From Paraprevotella clara YIT 11840 (GTDB taxonomy: Bacteria > Bacteroidota > Bacteroidia > Bacteroidales > Bacteroidaceae): DNA of 64,000 nt. The notes beneath the pieces were generated by a model that did not search any database, had not been told where the DNA came from, and saw only the letters and a list, made by a program, of their open reading frames with translations. A program made the position numbers and the translations under genes. Position 1 is the first letter of the stretch, and each line of letters begins with the position of its first letter. Location of the stretch: the NCBI RefSeq assembly GCF_000233955.1, contig NZ_JH376605.1, positions 113,042 to 177,041 on the forward strand. Direction: 5' to 3'. This document shows, piece by piece, positions 18,264-26,956 of the stretch.

Positions 18264-19253
18264 TCAACGCTGCTCCACCATTCGGATGGTACCGTCCGCA
18301 TTGTGGTAGAGCCGGTCCACACAAATGGAACGCAGCCACGGGTCTCCAGAGAGCGCGCTGTTATGGTAAAAGGCGAACCACTGGCCTTTGTACTGCACGA
18401 TGGAGCCATGGTTGGTGACACCCGTTTCCGGACGGGTGGGCTGCATGTAAATGCCAATATGTTTCCACGGCCCGAGCGGATGGTCGCTGATGGCATAATG
18501 CATGCGGTTCCATCCTGCCACACCCTCCTGTCCCGGTTCGTGGTTGTCGGAATAGGACAGATAATATTTGCCATTGTATTTGTGAATCCACGTAGCCTCG
18601 TGGAAATCCACCAACCCTTCCATGGTCCGCATCGCGCCGTCCAGTTCCATCATGTTATCCTTCAGCCGTCCGCCCTTGCACGTGCCGCCCCCGCCGTTGT
18701 AAATATAAGCCTGTCCGTCGTCGTCCACAAACACGCAAGGGTCGATGAGGGGATCCATTCCTTCGATGTATCCCTGCACGGTGAAGTTGGCAGCCGGTTC
18801 CTTGCTCGTGGCCACCCCGATTTTCCAACTTCCGTTCCAATCGGTCTCGCTGGGATGGGGAAAATAGAAATAGTACGTACCGTCCTTATAAGCACAGTCC
18901 GGCGCCCACATGAAGCCGCCCTCCTTGCGTCCCCAAGGCACCTGCGAGGCGCGGAGGATTTCTCCATGGTCTGTCCAATGTACCATATCATCAGTGGAAA
19001 ACACATGATACTGGTCCATCAGGTCGCAACCGCGAGCCGGTGCGATGTCATGGGAGGCATACACATACAAGCGTCCGTCGGCCCAGACATGGGCTGAGGG
19101 GTCGGCTGTGTATATATGGCGGATAAACGGATTCGGTGCCAGGCTGTCTATCGTCTCTTTTCCTTTCCCGGCTTCACTTGTAACGGCGGAATGGCGTTGC
19201 GCCACGCACGCCGTCAACAAAAGGGCACATACGCCCCATATACTCTTTTTCAT
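18264..19253 (-). CDS. GH43-family glycoside hydrolase, lipoprotein (copy 1)
   Basis: A 329-residue exported enzyme with a lipoprotein signal (MKKSIWGVCALLLTAC). It has the five-bladed propeller landmarks of GH43: TADPSAHVWADGRLYVYASHD (catalytic base Asp), GMDPLIDPCVFVDDDG (pKa-modulating Asp) and FHEATWIHKYNGKYYLSYSD (acid Glu). Family members are arabinofuranosidases, xylosidases or galactanases; the substrate cannot be read here. It follows a very similar copy on the same strand, 67 bases apart, consistent with tandem duplication. Confidence 0.85.
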   Translation of the reverse strand: MKKSIWGVCALLLTACVAQRHSAVTSEAGKGKETIDSLAPNPFIRHIYTADPSAHVWADGRLYVYASHDIAPARGCDLMDQYHVFSTDDMVHWTDHGEILRASQVPWGRKEGGFMWAPDCAYKDGTYYFYFPHPSETDWNGSWKIGVATSKEPAANFTVQGYIEGMDPLIDPCVFVDDDGQAYIYNGGGGTCKGGRLKDNMMELDGAMRTMEGLVDFHEATWIHKYNGKYYLSYSDNHEPGQEGVAGWNRMHYAISDHPLGPWKHIGIYMQPTRPETGVTNHGSIVQYKGQWFAFYHNSALSGDPWLRSICVDRLYHNADGTIRMVEQR

Positions 19254-19320
19254 ACATTCATCTTTGATTACAGTAAAACTTTATTTCTCAAAAAGCTACC
19301 GGACTTCACAAGTGTCCGTC

Positions 19321-20310
19321 TCACTTGCGCCGCTCTACCATGCGGATGGTGCCGTCGGGATTGTAATACAAACGGTCCACGCAGACGGAACGCAGCGCGG
19401 GATTGCCGGACAAGGCTATCGAATGGTAGAAAGCAAACCATTCGCCCTTGTATTCCACGATGGAACCATGGTTGGTGAAACAGTCCGAACCACCCATGTA
19501 AATGCCCATGTACTTCCACGGCCCGAGCGGGTGATCGCTCACGGCATAGCGCATACGGTTGTACCCCTCCACGCCTTCTTGTCCGGGATTGTGATTGTCG
19601 GAATACGAAAGATAATACTTCCCGTTGTATTTGTGCACCCATGTAGCCTCGTGGAAATCCACCAGCCCCTCCATGGACTGCATCGTGCCGTCTATCTCCA
19701 TCATGTTGTCCTTCAGCCGACCGCCCTTGCACGTGCCGCCCCCGCCTTGGTACAGGTAGGCCTGCCCGTCGTCGTCCACAAACACGCAGGGGTCGATAAT
19801 CGGATCCAAACCCTCGATGTAGCCCTGCACGGTGAAGTTGGCAGCCGGTTCCTTGCTCGTGGCCACCCCGATTTTCCAACTGTCATTGGTGTACGTTCCG
19901 CTGGGATGGGGAAAATAGAAATAATACGTGCCGTCCTTGTAGGCACAGTCCGGTGCCCACATGAAGCCGCCCTCCTTGCGTCCCCAAGGCACTTGCGAGG
20001 CGCGGAGAATCTCGCCGTGGTCGGTCCAGTGCACCATGTCGTCGGTGGAAAACACATGATACTGGTCCATCAGGTCGCAACCGCGCGGCGGATCGATGTC
20101 ATGGGAGGCATAGACATACAAACGTCCGTCGGCCCAGACGTGGGCTGAAGGGTCGGCCGTATAGAGATGCCGGATGAAAGGATTGGGAGCGAGGCTGTCG
20201 ATTTGCACAGTCTCCTTTTGTTCCCGGTCTTTGCTGCTGTCCGATGCGGAACGGGAGGCGGTACAGCCTGCCCACAGCAAAGCGCATACTGCATAAACGC
20301 ATTTCTTCAT
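19321..20310 (-). CDS. GH43-family glycoside hydrolase, lipoprotein (copy 2)
   Basis: A 329-residue paralogue of the preceding GH43 enzyme with the same three acidic residues (TADPSAHVW, GLDPIIDPCVF, FHEATWVHKYNG) and a lipoprotein signal (MKKCVYAVCALLWAGC). The mature regions are nearly identical in long blocks. They differ mainly near the N-terminus and in the loop after IGIYM (PTRPETG in copy 1, a two-residue-shorter GGSDC in copy 2). It is first of the pair in transcription order. Confidence 0.85.
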   Translation of the reverse strand: MKKCVYAVCALLWAGCTASRSASDSSKDREQKETVQIDSLAPNPFIRHLYTADPSAHVWADGRLYVYASHDIDPPRGCDLMDQYHVFSTDDMVHWTDHGEILRASQVPWGRKEGGFMWAPDCAYKDGTYYFYFPHPSGTYTNDSWKIGVATSKEPAANFTVQGYIEGLDPIIDPCVFVDDDGQAYLYQGGGGTCKGGRLKDNMMEIDGTMQSMEGLVDFHEATWVHKYNGKYYLSYSDNHNPGQEGVEGYNRMRYAVSDHPLGPWKYMGIYMGGSDCFTNHGSIVEYKGEWFAFYHSIALSGNPALRSVCVDRLYYNPDGTIRMVERRK

Positions 20311-20476
20311 AAATGTGGTTTGTTAGGTTGTTAAAACAAAAATCTTATCCTGCTTTTACCCCAAGCAAGGATGCCCGTTACGGATTTTTCAAAACAAAAT
20401 TATCGAAACAAGGCCGCCCTGCCAAGGTTCCGCACCGATTTATGGCATACCCTGCCGTAAATTGACGCATTATTGC

Positions 20477-20484
20477 TATTTTTG
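20477..20484 (+). promoter_or_regulatory. -7 box for the exonuclease gene
   Basis: TATTTTTG fits TAnnTTTG, 31 bases before the start at 20516. It supports that start against an upstream one at 20462. Confidence 0.45.
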
Positions 20485-20515
20485 CAAACAAACGTACACT
20501 TCCGCGCACTACGAC

Positions 20516-21010
20516 ATGAAAGACTTTGCCGCCATAGACTTTGAAACCGCCAACGGGCAACGCTCCAGCATTTGCAGCGTAGGCCTCGTGGTAGTCCGCG
20601 ACGGGGAAATAACCATCCGGCATTACCGTCTGGTACGCCCCTATCCCAATTACTATAATTACTGGAACACGCAGGTTCACGGGATGTCCTTTCAGGATAC
20701 GGCCCATGCCGCCCCTTTCCCGGAGGTGTGGCGCGAAATCATACCCTTGATTGAAGGTTTGCCCTTAGTGGCCCACAACCGTCCGTTTGACGAAGGATGC
20801 CTGAAAGCCGCCTTCCAAGCCTACGGCATGGAGTACCCCGGTTACCCGTTCCATTGCACCCTCCGCGCTTCCCGTCTTGCATTCGGCCGGGACTTGCCCA
20901 ACCATCAACTGCAAACAGTAGCCCTCCGCTGCGGATACGACCTGACACAGCACCATCATGCCTTGACCGATGCGGAAGCATGCGCCAGGATTGCCCTGAA
21001 AATCCTGTGA
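20516..21010 (+). CDS. DnaQ-like 3'-5' exonuclease
   Basis: A 164-residue single-domain DEDDh exonuclease: FAAIDFETANG (Exo I), LPLVAHNRPFDEGCLKAAF (Exo II) and HHALTDAEACARIAL (Exo III, His-x4-Asp). Stand-alone proteins of this kind act in DNA repair or as proofreading-like activities. The upstream start would add 18 residues over the -7 box, so ATG 20516 is chosen. Confidence 0.85.
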   Translation: MKDFAAIDFETANGQRSSICSVGLVVVRDGEITIRHYRLVRPYPNYYNYWNTQVHGMSFQDTAHAAPFPEVWREIIPLIEGLPLVAHNRPFDEGCLKAAFQAYGMEYPGYPFHCTLRASRLAFGRDLPNHQLQTVALRCGYDLTQHHHALTDAEACARIALKIL

Positions 21011-21104
21011 CGGCCGCCCCAGCTGTTGCACAAAAAAGACCGTCCCTGCACAGAAAGCATCCGTACAGGGACAGTCCCGGAAAATGAAAAACAGTTATAT
21101 CTTA

Positions 21105-23558
21105 TTACGATTCCGGCCGGAGCACTTCCACCGGCTTCTCGTTCATGCAACGGCGCACCTGTCCGTAAACGATGAGCGACACCACCACGCATATACCGCA
21201 CACGATGACCGTCATCAGTCCCACGCCCGGCGTTTCGCCATAGTGGAAATATTCCATCCATTTGTGCATGAGCAACGCCGCCGGGAAGTAGGCCAACACG
21301 CCGCCCGCCACGACATAAAGCAAATAAGACCGGAGTTGAGGCCGGAAAACATCCCGGAAACCCGCGCCCATCACCCGGCGGATGGCCATGCTCCGCCGAC
21401 GCAAGCGCAAGGAGTAGAGCAGCATGGAGAACACACCGGAGAACGTTATCAGTACGCTGAACACCGTCAAAGCACTCAGAAGATTGGCGTAATACGTTTC
21501 CTCTTTGTAATTTCCCGATATGTATTCGTCCAATGACGACAGCATGATTTTCTCTTCCGGCACGTCAAAACGTCGCAACACGCGACGGACGGCGGCTTCG
21601 GCATCTTCGCGCTTACCCTCTTCATACTTGATATATACGGCATCATGCTCAAAGAAGTCACATTGATGATTCTCCGGAACACCTACCAACATCATCTCTT
21701 CTTCTCCTTTATGGAAATCCGACAAACGGATGTCCACTTCGCCCACAATATTCAATGCCTGATGCTCGTAATGCGTATTATAGTCTGTTTTTAACAGGAT
21801 GCACTGCTCATTACCCGTCATTTTACCGGTGTACAACCGTGCCTTGCGCACATCCTTCACGTTGAACGCCTGCATGGCAGAGCCATTGAACAGAACTTGC
21901 AGTTTACCGGCCTGCTCGGCCTTTTGGGAGAACGTAGCACCATTCTTGGACTTGATTCCGAAAAACTCCATGGCACGGAAAGGAATCTCCGCATATCTCA
22001 CACCCTTATCCCCACTTTCATAACTTTCTTTTCCTTCAGCCAGTTCTTCTTCCGTCCACACCGAAATATAGTGCAACGACACCGGGTTGAAAATATCACC
22101 GGGCATGGCTATTGCATCCGTAATACCCGAACTGGATTCTTTACGGAACTCTTGGGGCAAACTTTTAAATATAGACATATAGTTATACACCTCATCCTGT
22201 CCCCGCAAAGTCAGCCACCCGGTGTACAACCGCAAGATGTTGTTGCGCTCGAAGCCCAAATCGGAATGAATCATCCCGGAAATCTGGCGTTGCATCCCCA
22301 ACGAAAGGAAAAGCAGCAACGCACTCGCGAAACATTGCACCACGAGCATCCACGCGTGTGTCCGCTGTCCCTGAGACTGACCGCAGAAAGACAAGCGATA
22401 AGTATTCTGCATCTTCCACACCGGATATCCCATCCCTACGAGGCAAAGCAACATCACGAATCCCGACACCACCGCAAGGCAACGACCTATCTGCCCTGCA
22501 TCGCCCAACACATAACCCTCATACCTCAACCACTCTTCGCCCATCGCTGCCAACAACAGCCCGAGGAACACCACCGGTAACACCTCAGTAAGCATCCATT
22601 TGGCATTCTGCGCATCTGAGGCCCCCAAACTCCGCCGCAAAGCATACTCACGGATTCGTCCTAAAAATATAGACGTGTAAACCGCCAACAGATTCACTAC
22701 GGCACTCAACACCAATAGCAAAGACACCGCCACAAACGCCAATTGGTAAAAGTAAGCCCGGACAAAACCGGAACCGTCTCCCATCTTGTGAAACATACGT
22801 AAAGGGGTCAGCACCAGTTTTCCCATGGGATAACTATCTTTTATATCCACGCGTGAAAGTTCGCTTTCCGTCCGTTCCGGACGGGATGTGCGTACCATAA
22901 TCCTGAAATTTTCATGGACCGCACTATTCCTCTCATAATCCTCCACCCACAACGGGCTGATAAAGTCATAATGCAAATTGCTCTTTCCCCGGCAGTCCTC
23001 CACCACGGCTCCCACTGTATAAAGCAACTGCCGCCACTTCTGTATGTGGCATACACTCTCGCCACACACATCTATACGCCCGAACAACTTGCGGGCCATA
23101 GTTTCGGTCAAGACAATCCGGTTATCCGCAGCCGCCACTTCTTCAAGCGAACCGGAAAGAACACGGCATCCCAACAAGGCTACCATCTCCGTAGATGCAG
23201 ACAGCTCTTGCGCATAAAAAACCGTTTCGGGACGATCCGGCAGGTAAACACGTTCCCGCCCTCCTTGGTAACGGTACATGCCAACCATAGCTTCCTCCCC
23301 CAACACACTGCTTACCCTGTCACCCCAACGATACAACAGGGATTCGGTATGCTCCAAAGAATCTTCCCGTTCCACCACATACAAATCCTTATACCCCGGC
23401 CGGAAACTGTCATAATGCGTCTCCGTCCACAGCCAGTTCACGCTGAACGTCAGGCACACGATGCTCACCGCCAAACCGACCACGGAGACCACGGCCTGCC
23501 ACCCTTGGTGGCGCAGGCCGCGAAGAGCCTGCTTGAAATTCTGAATCCATAAACCCAT
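21105..23558 (-). CDS. ABC transporter permease, FtsX/MacB type (paralogue 3)
   Basis: An 817-residue permease with the double FtsX-like layout. Helix 1 is near the N-terminus (GWQAVVSVVGLAVSIVCLTFSVNWLW), followed by a large periplasmic MacB-PCD-like domain, three central helices (YFYQLAFVAVSLLLVLSAVVNLL...), a second N-terminal-like helix and a second periplasmic domain. Three C-terminal helices follow, with RRRSMAIRRVMGAGFRDVFRPQLRSYL. Last gene of the minus-strand efflux operon, 14 bases after the ATPase gene. The N-terminal ~60 and C-terminal ~130 residues are almost identical to the other two permeases while the middle differs. Confidence 0.88.
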   Translation of the reverse strand: MGLWIQNFKQALRGLRHQGWQAVVSVVGLAVSIVCLTFSVNWLWTETHYDSFRPGYKDLYVVEREDSLEHTESLLYRWGDRVSSVLGEEAMVGMYRYQGGRERVYLPDRPETVFYAQELSASTEMVALLGCRVLSGSLEEVAAADNRIVLTETMARKLFGRIDVCGESVCHIQKWRQLLYTVGAVVEDCRGKSNLHYDFISPLWVEDYERNSAVHENFRIMVRTSRPERTESELSRVDIKDSYPMGKLVLTPLRMFHKMGDGSGFVRAYFYQLAFVAVSLLLVLSAVVNLLAVYTSIFLGRIREYALRRSLGASDAQNAKWMLTEVLPVVFLGLLLAAMGEEWLRYEGYVLGDAGQIGRCLAVVSGFVMLLCLVGMGYPVWKMQNTYRLSFCGQSQGQRTHAWMLVVQCFASALLLFLSLGMQRQISGMIHSDLGFERNNILRLYTGWLTLRGQDEVYNYMSIFKSLPQEFRKESSSGITDAIAMPGDIFNPVSLHYISVWTEEELAEGKESYESGDKGVRYAEIPFRAMEFFGIKSKNGATFSQKAEQAGKLQVLFNGSAMQAFNVKDVRKARLYTGKMTGNEQCILLKTDYNTHYEHQALNIVGEVDIRLSDFHKGEEEMMLVGVPENHQCDFFEHDAVYIKYEEGKREDAEAAVRRVLRRFDVPEEKIMLSSLDEYISGNYKEETYYANLLSALTVFSVLITFSGVFSMLLYSLRLRRRSMAIRRVMGAGFRDVFRPQLRSYLLYVVAGGVLAYFPAALLMHKWMEYFHYGETPGVGLMTVIVCGICVVVSLIVYGQVRRCMNEKPVEVLRPES

Positions 23559-23572
23559 GACAATCTCCGCCT

Positions 23573-24271
23573 CTAAAGGTTCTGCAATCCAGCTTCTTCC
23601 TCGCCCAGCACATGCCCGTCGAACAGATGGATGATGCGGTCGGCATACCCTGCATCATGCTGCGAATGGGTCACCATGACGATGGTCGTCCCCTCGCGGT
23701 GTAGTTCGCTAAGCAAGCCCATCACCTCCTTGCCGTTCTTGGAATCCAAGTTTCCCGTCGGCTCGTCGGCCAGAATCAACTTCGGACGGGTCACGATGGC
23801 ACGGGCAATGGCTGTGCGCTGCTGCTGTCCTCCGGAAATCTGGCGCGGATAATGGCGTGAACGGTGCATGATGTCCATACGGGCCATGGCCTCCTCTACC
23901 CTGCGCTGGCGTTCCTGCTTCGGCACACCCATGTAGAGCAACGGCAAGGCGATGTTCTCCTGCACCGTCAGCTCGTCGATGAGGTTGAAACTCTGGAACA
24001 CGAATCCTAACATGCCTTTGCGCAATTCGTTCCGTTTCGATTCGCTACAGGAGGACACATCTTTCCCGTCGAGCAGATATTGCCCTGAAGACGGGCTGTC
24101 CAACAAGCCGAGAATGTGGAGCAACGTAGACTTGCCGCAGCCCGAAGGCCCCATGACGGCCACAAACTCACCCTGCCCTATCTCGATATTCACTTTGTCC
24201 AAAGCCCAAGTTTCCACTTCGTCTGTCTTGAACACTTTCGTCAATTCATTCACTTGAATCATCGTTTCCAT
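23573..24271 (-). CDS. ABC transporter ATPase, MacB/LolD type
   Basis: A 232-residue ATPase with Walker A GPSGCGKSTLLHILG (near residue 40), the Q-loop FVFQSFNLIDELTV, signature ISGGQQQRTAIARAI, Walker B LILADEPTGNLDS and H-loop VMVTHSQHD. It would power one or more of the neighbouring FtsX-type permeases. It is the only complete ATPase for three permeases in this operon. Confidence 0.92.
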   Translation of the reverse strand: METMIQVNELTKVFKTDEVETWALDKVNIEIGQGEFVAVMGPSGCGKSTLLHILGLLDSPSSGQYLLDGKDVSSCSESKRNELRKGMLGFVFQSFNLIDELTVQENIALPLLYMGVPKQERQRRVEEAMARMDIMHRSRHYPRQISGGQQQRTAIARAIVTRPKLILADEPTGNLDSKNGKEVMGLLSELHREGTTIVMVTHSQHDAGYADRIIHLFDGHVLGEEEAGLQNL

Positions 24272-24304
24272 ACATTATTCTCATTTATAAGTTAATATTC
24301 ATGT

Positions 24305-26779
24305 TTAGGATTCCGGCCGGAGCACTTCCACCGGCTTGTCGTTCATGCAACGGCGCACCTGTCCGTAGACGATGAGCGACACCACCACGCATATACCGCA
24401 TACGATAGCCGCCATCAGTCCCACGCCCGGCGTTTCACCGTAGTGGAAATACTCCATCCATTTGTGCATGAGCAATGCCGCAGGGAAGTAGGCCAACACG
24501 CCGCCCGCCACGACATAAAGCAAATAAGACCGGAGCTGGGGTCGGAAAACATCCCGAAAACCCGCGCCCATCACCCGGCGGATGGCCATACTCCGCCGCC
24601 GCAGGCGCAAGGAATAGAGTAGCATGGAGAACACACCGGAGAACGTTATCAGTACGCTGAACACCGTCAAAGCACTCAGAAGATTGGCGTAATACGTTTC
24701 CTCTTTGTAGTGTCCCGATATGTATTCATCCAAAGACGACAGCACAATCCGCTCTTCCGGTACACCGAACTTTTCCAACACACGGCGGATGGCGGCTTCG
24801 GCATCGGCCCGATGTCCGGGAGCATATCTGACATATACCGCATCATGCTCCACGAAAAAGCAATCATGGTCTTCCGGCACGCCCACCAACATCAGCGGTT
24901 CTTCTCCCTGATGGAAATCATTCAGACGGATGTCCACCACATCTTGCACCTGTAACCACTTGCCCGCATAATGAACCGGCCTATTCCAATCCGTCATGCT
25001 ATTGGCGTTCTCCGGTGTCCCTCCGGTATAGAGTCTTGCTCCACGCCGGAAGGCATCCCCAAAGAGTTCCATGGATGCGCGGTTGAACAGCACTTGCAAC
25101 GCCCCGTCCTGTTCGGCTGATGCCGCCAGTTTCTTCCCGTGCTCCGTACGGATACGGAAGAAGTCCATGGCGCGATAAGGAAACTCCACATACACGGCGC
25201 GCCTGATTTCTTCTCCCGGATTTGTCACGCCGTACGGGGAAATCTTGTCTTTCATACTCATCCACTGTTCTTCGGGCATGATTTCTATCTTGTGATACGT
25301 CACCCGGCTGAAAATGTCCATGTCCATCGCAATGGCATCGACAATACCCGCACCGGCTTCCTTACGGAACTCTCCCGGCAAATCTTCAAAGATGCCCCGG
25401 TAATTGTAAGTCGCATCCATCCCCGGCATGACCTTCCACCCGGTGTAAAGCCTGAGGATGTTTTGACGGTCGAAACCCAAATCGGAATTTATCATCCCGG
25501 ACAACTGGCGTCGCATCCCCAAAGACAGGAAAAGCAGGAACGCGCAGGCAAAACACTGCACGACCAACAACCAAGCATGGGAACGCCCGGAAAGAGACTG
25601 CCCCGCAAAGGAACGACGATAGACCCGACGCATCTTGCGCACCGGATAAACCATGCCGACCAAACAAAACACCAGTACCGACACCGACACGATGGCGAAA
25701 ACCTTATACACGTAGACCGGGCTTCCTGCCAACAATCCATCGTAACGCAGCCACTCCATCCCCATGGCGGCAACCAAGATGCCCATCACCACGACAGGCG
25801 TCGCCTCCGTCAGCATCCAGCATGCGTTCCTCCCGTCCGAAGCCCCAAGGCTGCGGCGCAAAGCATACTCACGCGTCCGTCCCAAAAAGATTGAGGTGTA
25901 CACCACGATGAAATTCGCCCACGCGCCCAACACCAACAGCAAGGAAATCACCACAAAAGCCAAGGGGTAGAAATAAGCTTGAAGAAAAGTCCCGCCTTCT
26001 TCCATCTTGTGGAACAACCGCAAAGGAGTCAACACGAACTTTGTCCCGGCATTCCATTCCTCGGGCAGGCTCACACGCTCCATTTGCCGTTTGGTCTTCC
26101 CCGCATCCGGCGTACGGAAAATGACATGCAACCACTGGTTCCGCTTGTTATTTATTTGTTCCTGGCTCAAACGCAAAGGCACGATGAAATCATAATAGAT
26201 GTTGCTCTCCTTTTCGCAATCTTCCACGACTGCCGCCACGGTATACGAAGAGTTCGACCGCTCCCGGAAAATCATCTCGCCTGCCACATCGGTTCTTCCA
26301 AACAATCTCTTCGCCATGCTTTCCGTGATGACGTACTGGTAATCACCGGCCTTAACCCGATCCAACGACCCGGAAAGTACTTTCACGCCCAACACATCGA
26401 ACATCGCGGCATCCATAGTCACTCCTTGCGCCAAGAAGACATCCTCCGGACGGTCGGGCAGGCTGTACGCATCCTTTCCGTCCCTCAAGGAATAAATTCC
26501 CACTTGTACTTCGTCCCCCAAAATGCTGTCAGCTTCCACGATTTGGGAATAAGAGAAGTAATGCGACTGGAAACTTTGTTCATCCGTGCGTTCCAATACA
26601 TACAAATCCTTATAGTCTGGCCGGAAACTGTCATAATGCGTCTCCGTCCACAGCCAGTTCACGCTGAACGTCAGGCACACGATGCTCACCGCCAAACCGG
26701 CCACGGAGACCACAGCCTGCCACCCTTGGTGGCGCAGGCCGCGAAGGGCCTGTTTGAAATTCTGAATCCATAAACCCAT
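24305..26779 (-). CDS. ABC transporter permease, FtsX/MacB type (paralogue 2)
   Basis: An 824-residue paralogue with the same two-fold FtsX layout as its neighbours. The first ~55 residues match paralogue 3 almost perfectly (GLWIQNFKQALRGLRHQGWQ), and the C-terminus from SALTVFSVLITFSG to VEVLRPES is nearly the same in all three. The central periplasmic parts are clearly different, which suggests different substrates with shared coupling parts. It lies between the intact ATPase gene and the ATPase relic. Confidence 0.88.
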   Translation of the reverse strand: MGLWIQNFKQALRGLRHQGWQAVVSVAGLAVSIVCLTFSVNWLWTETHYDSFRPDYKDLYVLERTDEQSFQSHYFSYSQIVEADSILGDEVQVGIYSLRDGKDAYSLPDRPEDVFLAQGVTMDAAMFDVLGVKVLSGSLDRVKAGDYQYVITESMAKRLFGRTDVAGEMIFRERSNSSYTVAAVVEDCEKESNIYYDFIVPLRLSQEQINNKRNQWLHVIFRTPDAGKTKRQMERVSLPEEWNAGTKFVLTPLRLFHKMEEGGTFLQAYFYPLAFVVISLLLVLGAWANFIVVYTSIFLGRTREYALRRSLGASDGRNACWMLTEATPVVVMGILVAAMGMEWLRYDGLLAGSPVYVYKVFAIVSVSVLVFCLVGMVYPVRKMRRVYRRSFAGQSLSGRSHAWLLVVQCFACAFLLFLSLGMRRQLSGMINSDLGFDRQNILRLYTGWKVMPGMDATYNYRGIFEDLPGEFRKEAGAGIVDAIAMDMDIFSRVTYHKIEIMPEEQWMSMKDKISPYGVTNPGEEIRRAVYVEFPYRAMDFFRIRTEHGKKLAASAEQDGALQVLFNRASMELFGDAFRRGARLYTGGTPENANSMTDWNRPVHYAGKWLQVQDVVDIRLNDFHQGEEPLMLVGVPEDHDCFFVEHDAVYVRYAPGHRADAEAAIRRVLEKFGVPEERIVLSSLDEYISGHYKEETYYANLLSALTVFSVLITFSGVFSMLLYSLRLRRRSMAIRRVMGAGFRDVFRPQLRSYLLYVVAGGVLAYFPAALLMHKWMEYFHYGETPGVGLMAAIVCGICVVVSLIVYGQVRRCMNDKPVEVLRPES

Positions 26780-26794
26780 GGCAACCTCCGCTTC

Positions 26795-26923
26795 CTAAAG
26801 ATTCTGCAATCCGGATTCTTCACCACCCGACACACGCCCATCGAACAATCTGTCCGACATCCGGCGCAAGCAATGGCTTCCGAACACTTTCGTCAATTCA
26901 TTCACTTGAATCATCGTTTCCAT
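26795..26923 (-). pseudogene. ABC ATPase relic with large in-frame internal deletion (42 codons)
   Basis: A 42-codon frame starts METMIQVNELTKVF, identical to the start of the intact ATPase at 24271, and ends FDGRVSGGEESGLQNL, matching the intact C-terminus FDGHVLGEEEAGLQNL. About 190 codons including every ATPase motif are missing. It sits exactly where a second ATPase gene would be, 15 bases before the paralogue 2 permease. The flanking 37 bases equal those before the intact copy, so it is the remainder of a duplicated ATPase gene. Confidence 0.85.
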
Positions 26924-26956
26924 ACATTATTCTCATTTATAAGTTAATATTCATGT

